From Thunnus maccoyii (lineage: Eukaryota > Chordata > Actinopteri > Scombriformes > Scombridae), in NCBI RefSeq assembly GCF_910596095.1, contig NC_056539.1, positions 6,132,001-6,196,000 of the forward strand: 64,000 nt of DNA, in the 5' to 3' direction. Below are positions 58,666 to 64,000 of the stretch, piece by piece. The position numbers were made by a program, and so were the translations under genes. The first letter of the stretch is position 1; each line of letters starts with the position of its first letter. The notes under the pieces are model-generated. The model did not search any database. It was not told where the DNA came from and was given only the letters and a program-made list of their open reading frames with translations.

Positions 58666-61600
58666 AAATATTCCCTCAGACTCCAATAATTGGGTTGAAA
58701 AAAGTATATGTGCAGTAGACTGTAATATTTGACTTTACAGTACATTTAAAGAGGTCTCCAAGTTAATAAATGCATACAAGGGTTTATGGATATGCTGCTA
58801 GGACTTGTAACTCTGATTAAAAAATCCAGGTCCAAGAGCAAAGCTGTTGCTGGAATATTTTCAGCAGAGGGTAACATTGTGACCACATAAGGAGCCCACA
58901 GGCCTTGCAGTTAGGGGCCACTGAGGTGTAACCAAGCGAATCTGAACGTTGAGCCTCTATTTGTCAAGGAGACAAAGGTCTGGTTTTCACACTGAGGTCA
59001 CAGTTGCATGGAGAAGAAAGGAGGACCCCGCCAGGTAAATAGGATGTCATTGTCCCGCAACAAAAGCATAGTCTTAACCCTGTGACCTCATCAGCTTTGG
59101 GGAATGCTTCTCTATTCTCAGTCAGTCATCAGAAGAGGGAGCCTGGCTCTTTTCAAGACACTACCCAGACACCACAGGTATTAGTTCCCTCAGGGCCCGC
59201 TGGTGCACTTGCAGAACAGGATACAAGCACTGCAACTTGTGGCAACATGGGTGTTTGCTTTAATGGCGTTTAACAGCTTCATAAAGGAAGCAGTTATGAT
59301 TCATAGAAATACCCAACCCTTTGCGATGAATATGCACATACTGGAGGGTATACTACCACAAGTATTGCATGATGTTGGTCTAAACAGGTCATAAGTCATG
59401 TGTAAAATGTCCCACTGATATGATTTATATGTCTTATATTACTCTTGAAATAACTTTTTAAAAAAACACATTTTGAAAAACTGCACTGAGAAAACTTTCA
59501 GCTGCCCGTCTGCTCTCCTGTTCATTTACTGCCCCATATTTCCTTCAAAAGCCATCAAAATGACTTTCTGAAAAATGCAGTATCACTTGTTCTGTGATCA
59601 CGCTAATCTGAACGCTTTAGCAGATTGAGAGCTTGGAGTGCTGAAAGCAAAGGCAACTCAATCTTAGAATTTAAAAGGCTTTTTTTGCCTCATACAGCCT
59701 GCAGCCAAATGGCACTTGTGTTCTGACACGGCACATAAACACACACAAAAGAAGTTATTAGCGTAGATGCAAATCAAATTACTAGCAGTGTAAACTGCTA
59801 TTCCTCCCTGCACTTGGGCCTGTAATTACTCTGGCTTATAGGACTATAATGAATGCTAATGACACACTACTGCAAGGCCATCAGCCTCACACTTGTGTGA
59901 GGTTGGGTGATTTTCACTTAAGTTATGAAAGCCCATTTTGGTCCATGTAGTTTTCCCTTCATTCCACACTGCACAAGATTAAAGAGCACAAGAATTTTTA
60001 GTGAACAACGCTTGCCTGGAATATGTTTCAACAGCAAATCATTTAAAAATTAAAGGCTGTAATTGGATGCATTCAACCACATCATATATAAAGCATATTT
60101 TTGCATTTCAAAAGGGATTACAAATTCAACTACACAATGAGTCCTCATGGAGATGACAACAGTTGCACATGCCTCAGAACAAGTATCTGTCAGTGTTCCT
60201 CAATGCTTCTAATTTCATTGAGCTGATATCCATTTTTTGCTGCTGGAAAATCAATAACCAAACCAATTACAATATTTTAACTACGCAATATAGATCGGCC
60301 TCCTGAATGCTAACTAAAAGAAATACGGTCAGTTGTTCCGATTTCCATTTTTTTCTGACCTGTTTAAGGATTTCTCGTCCATGATCGCTTGAAGGTTGAG
60401 CTTCAAATTTGAGAAAACAATTGAACTTCAAGGTCCATTTAGTAGTTCGAGCTTTCAGTCATATCACATGATCTTCATCAGCAAATGTGATTGTGCTTTA
60501 TGTGCTTGTTTTCTCTACTCCCTTAATCCTTGTCATAGATGTAGAAATGAGTACAGGCCAAGGTTTGGAATCCTTGAGAGACCTGGAGACTTATACCGAC
60601 TAGTAAATTCCTGTCCAGCCTGTTACTCATCACCCGCCATACAATAATAAAACATGTTTCTCATTTTCTAAGGCTTCCCTTAGCCTTGAAATAGAAATAT
60701 TTTGTTCTCAAAACTCTTTTAGAATATCATATAAAAACAATGCACTTAAGATAAAATAATGGAATATAATTCCAAGCATCACATTTCCAGTTTCAAGCCA
60801 CACAATGGAGACATAAATAGTTTTGAAATGTACAGGAGTTGACCTATGACCTCTAACAAAGCAATATCTTCTTGCAACCCCTTATCATAGGTTGCGTATG
60901 TCTGCCACTTGTGAGCTGTGATTGTGATCTGAGTTAACATTCAAAGAAGTTCACAAGTAAAGAGTAAATATTACAACATATTCTGGAAAAATAAACATGA
61001 TTTTGTGTAGCAGAAATGTCTTTTTATGTCACTCTCATCATCTCACGGCCTATTTATCTTGTGACCCATTTGAGGGTTTCCCAACCTACTGAGCTAACAC
61101 CCCCCATTGTGCCATTCATTCCCAAAAGAAAAGAAATTTTAAAATATACTTATTTTACTTTCTCCAGCTGACTGTTTCTTGCTGCCATGGAGAAAATTTG
61201 AACAGTGTTGAGAAAAATGAAGCTTGAGCTCAAGATGATTGGGCATGACCTCGTCAAGACTGCTTTAATTGTGCCCAATCATAATTGCCAACTGAGTAAC
61301 AATAACATCTTTGCAACTCTATTAAATTCTTAGCAATAATTGGAATATAAAAATACATTTGACATCTAATAAAAGCAAGAAAATTGAATAATATTTGTAA
61401 CATATTCAAGGTCTGAGAACAAACCATGTCAGTATTCTTATTCAGCATGTCTTCATCCCTAAGCAGCATATTAGTTTATCAGATTTAAAAGCACACATGC
61501 CTTCACCTTGGTCTGTTGAGAATATGCCACACTAGCTTGTAAATTTCTTTCCACAAACAGAAGAGCAAACTAAAGCTCCCCAACAACTGCCTGAATAAGG

Positions 61601-64000
61601 AATTTCTTATGACCTGAGCTAAAGGTCGTTGGTGCCAAAGAAATGCTGCAGTAGAAGGAATCCAGGGCAGCTACAGAAGAGTCTGTGTGGATGACCAAGA
61701 GATAAGGACTGGGAGGAAGTGGAGAGGACAGTATCACGGTTTGTTAGTGGCACAAGCATCTGGACAGGTAAGGAGCTGGGAGCTTTCCAGTAACCTACTA
61801 TGACGTTAGTAGGGTTGAAGATAGCACAAGCTGGACAAGGGAAGGGTTGAGCATCAGAGGGACAAAGAGTCTCAATCATGTTTTCTTGGCCAAGCGCAAG
61901 AACTCTATGTCACACTCTCAACTGTTTCCCTAAAGTTTCAGAAAATACATTGTCCCCAGAGTCAAAGTCATAGGCTTTGAACTTTACATGTATCCCCAAA
62001 CCTACGTCATACTTAACCATCTAGAACAGGGATCAAACTAAGGTTTCCTGCATTGTTTTTCCTGAACAATTGACAGTATTTTCTTTTTATTAGAGTCTGA
62101 GATGGTACTCAGTAGGCTACAACGATGCAAATTAGTTTGTTCTTGTATATCTCTCAGATATACTACCATTTGTTGTTCTTTGTTTTTCATTTGTCACATT
62201 CTGCGTTCTTATATTCCATCCCTGAAATCCTATGAGATATACTTGTGAAGCTTATATAAATAAATGAACTTGAAATTGATCTTGACAGACCTGCACCTTC
62301 AGTCACAGCAGAACAGAAGCTACAGCCTGATAAGTGTCTGTTAAGAGAGCACCAACAACCAACAAGCAACCTTAAAGTTATCCTCACACTTCCTTCTTAG
62401 ACCTTAGGTTCAACATCTTGTGATATATGTACACTGTGTATAACATAAGATGTTCAGTACAAGTTCAACCCCCGTTTGACCATTCAGCCTTGTTCATGGG
62501 TAAATGCTGCGTTGTTGCCATTGAACCCTGTCCAGCATTTACAAAAGAAGCCAACTATAGCTCTGTACAGAACAGGGCTGCTGCAGTGTTGATTTCACAG
62601 TGGAGATTCAACATGGTGGAAAGTGCCAACAATCTACTGAAAATTATAGGATTTCTTTTCCTTAGTCAATGAACCTTTAAATGCAGAACCTACAGTTTTT
62701 GTGATCATGTTCAGTTACACTTACATCAAAGTTGGATCTAGATCTGGTATATTAGGGCTACTATAAAGTTACTGTTAGTGTTTAAAAACTTTCTAACTCT
62801 CTAACCTTATAAACAACTACAGTGAGTTTGGTGGATCTTATAGAAGACATTTGACAACATCAAGACAGATGTATTGTTTTTCAGTTTGAAAACTGATTGA
62901 CGGTCCAATGAGTCTCAAGCAAAATTCATCCATGGCCCAACCCGGTGTTGTGGTGTTGCTTCCAGGCTATGGATTCAGTAGATAAATGCTACAGACATGG
63001 CTAAAGTAAAACAAGATGTATACTTTATGTGTTACAACACTCAACCACTAAAACACAGTATCAGGCTCATGTCTACCCAAAAGTTTAAAACAGGTGAATA
63101 TGGAATTGCAATGTGCATCGTTCTTGGTAGCATTGTGATATGAACATTTAGTTGTATATATGAACCTTTTCTTCATACATAATTAGATCTAATAATTTTG
63201 GTTAGTTCATACATGTTGCAACACTCTCTAGCAGTTTGTGGTTTTGCAAAGACGTTTGAGTTGTTGTAGAAGGGTAATATTGTTGTTTATTTGAGTCTTT
63301 GCAATACCAGAATGGGAAGTCTGATACTATGGGACTCACCAAGGACAACATGTGCAGTAAATACAGTTTCCAATTCTAGTTCTTTGGCAGGTGGTTATAA
63401 AGGCAGACACAGACTTAACCAGAACAATTCATTACCACAAACAATAAAGAAAGACAGAGTAGACAATAAGAACATGTTTAACAGGACAATGAAGGAAAAA
63501 TTACCCTGAAAGTAGTAGGTATTGTGCCTGCAACAAAATACTGAGAGCGAGAGTGGTTCTATTAATTATTATGAACACAAAACTTAATTTAATCCCATTT
63601 TAGCTTTGTGCTGCACGATAATACAACATTCACCACCTTTACCCAGATGAGCTGGCATCCAAGGACAGTAGCAGCATATCTCCTCTGTCACTGCTGAGGA
63701 GCAGGATGATTTTTCAGACCTCAGTGGACAAAAGCATCTGGAGCAAATCTCAGATCAAACAACATGCTGAAAAGTTGGGTCTCAAAATAAATAGCCATCG
63801 TCAAAGAGCCTGCGGGTAGGAAAAGGAAGAGAAGATTGTCTCAAATGAAAGACACCCCATTGAAATCCTATTGAGCTATTTTCAGTGAGGCCCAAAAAGA
63901 AGAGAGAGAAAAGAGTGCACTGGTAAAGGTCAGCGTGAACCCAGATCATAGAACCTGAAACATGGCACAAAGATAAAGGGCCCAGTGAGAAATATCAATT
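58666..64000. other. gene desert, part 5
   Basis: No gene was recognised to the end of the window. A unique enhancer-like block lies at 59580-60000. Short frames (59082-59394, 60396-60647, 61619-61879, 63291-63509) have no domain and no splice context. The rest is AT-rich DNA. Confidence 0.5.
59580..60000. promoter_or_regulatory. candidate conserved noncoding element
   Basis: The block is unique, with CACGCTAATCTGAACG, CAAATCAAATTACTAGC, CCTGTAATTACTCTGG and ATAATGAATGCTAATGAC cores and no repeats. Its texture is enhancer-like. Conservation is inferred and was not measured. Confidence 0.36.

Noticed and set aside
1..64000. CRISPR arrays, operons, tRNA or rRNA genes
   Set aside because: None was seen. 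The window is eukaryotic, and the only tRNA-like sequence is the decayed SINE near 11660.

Overview
The window looks like nuclear DNA from a teleost fish, probably a percomorph. It is AT-rich, its genes are split by introns, and it holds several repeat types I recognise from teleost genomes: short inverted-repeat DNA elements, a LINE 3' tail ending in TTGAC units, and a degenerate tRNA-type SINE. No bacterial, organellar or viral gene was seen.

Region by region. Positions 1-3600 lie 3' of the first gene and hold unique, conserved-looking AT-rich sequence plus a dispersed repeat. Positions 3601-14617 (minus strand) hold a complete seven-exon heparan sulfate 2-O-sulfotransferase gene (hs2st1) encoding 356 residues; its first intron carries two inverted-repeat transposons. 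Positions 14618-20910 are intergenic. Positions 20911-24639 (minus strand) hold a complete claudin-18 gene (cldn18) with two alternative first exons and four shared exons; each form is predicted at 259 residues and ends in a PDZ-binding motif. Positions 29079 to about 30896 (plus strand) hold an intron-containing, broken copy of a HIPK-like protein kinase. From about 31000 to 64000 I find no gene; this stretch looks like a gene desert with candidate conserved noncoding elements between transposon-derived blocks and microsatellites.

The two intact genes lie in tandem on the minus strand but work in different processes. Hs2st1 modifies heparan sulfate in the Golgi, and claudin-18 forms epithelial tight junctions. 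Nothing in the sequence suggests they are co-regulated. The most notable points are the strongly diverged pair of claudin-18 first exons, the multi-exon kinase pseudogene, a transposon nested inside another transposon, and the candidate regulatory elements in the desert. All exon boundaries come from reading splice signals and reading phase by eye, without alignment tools.
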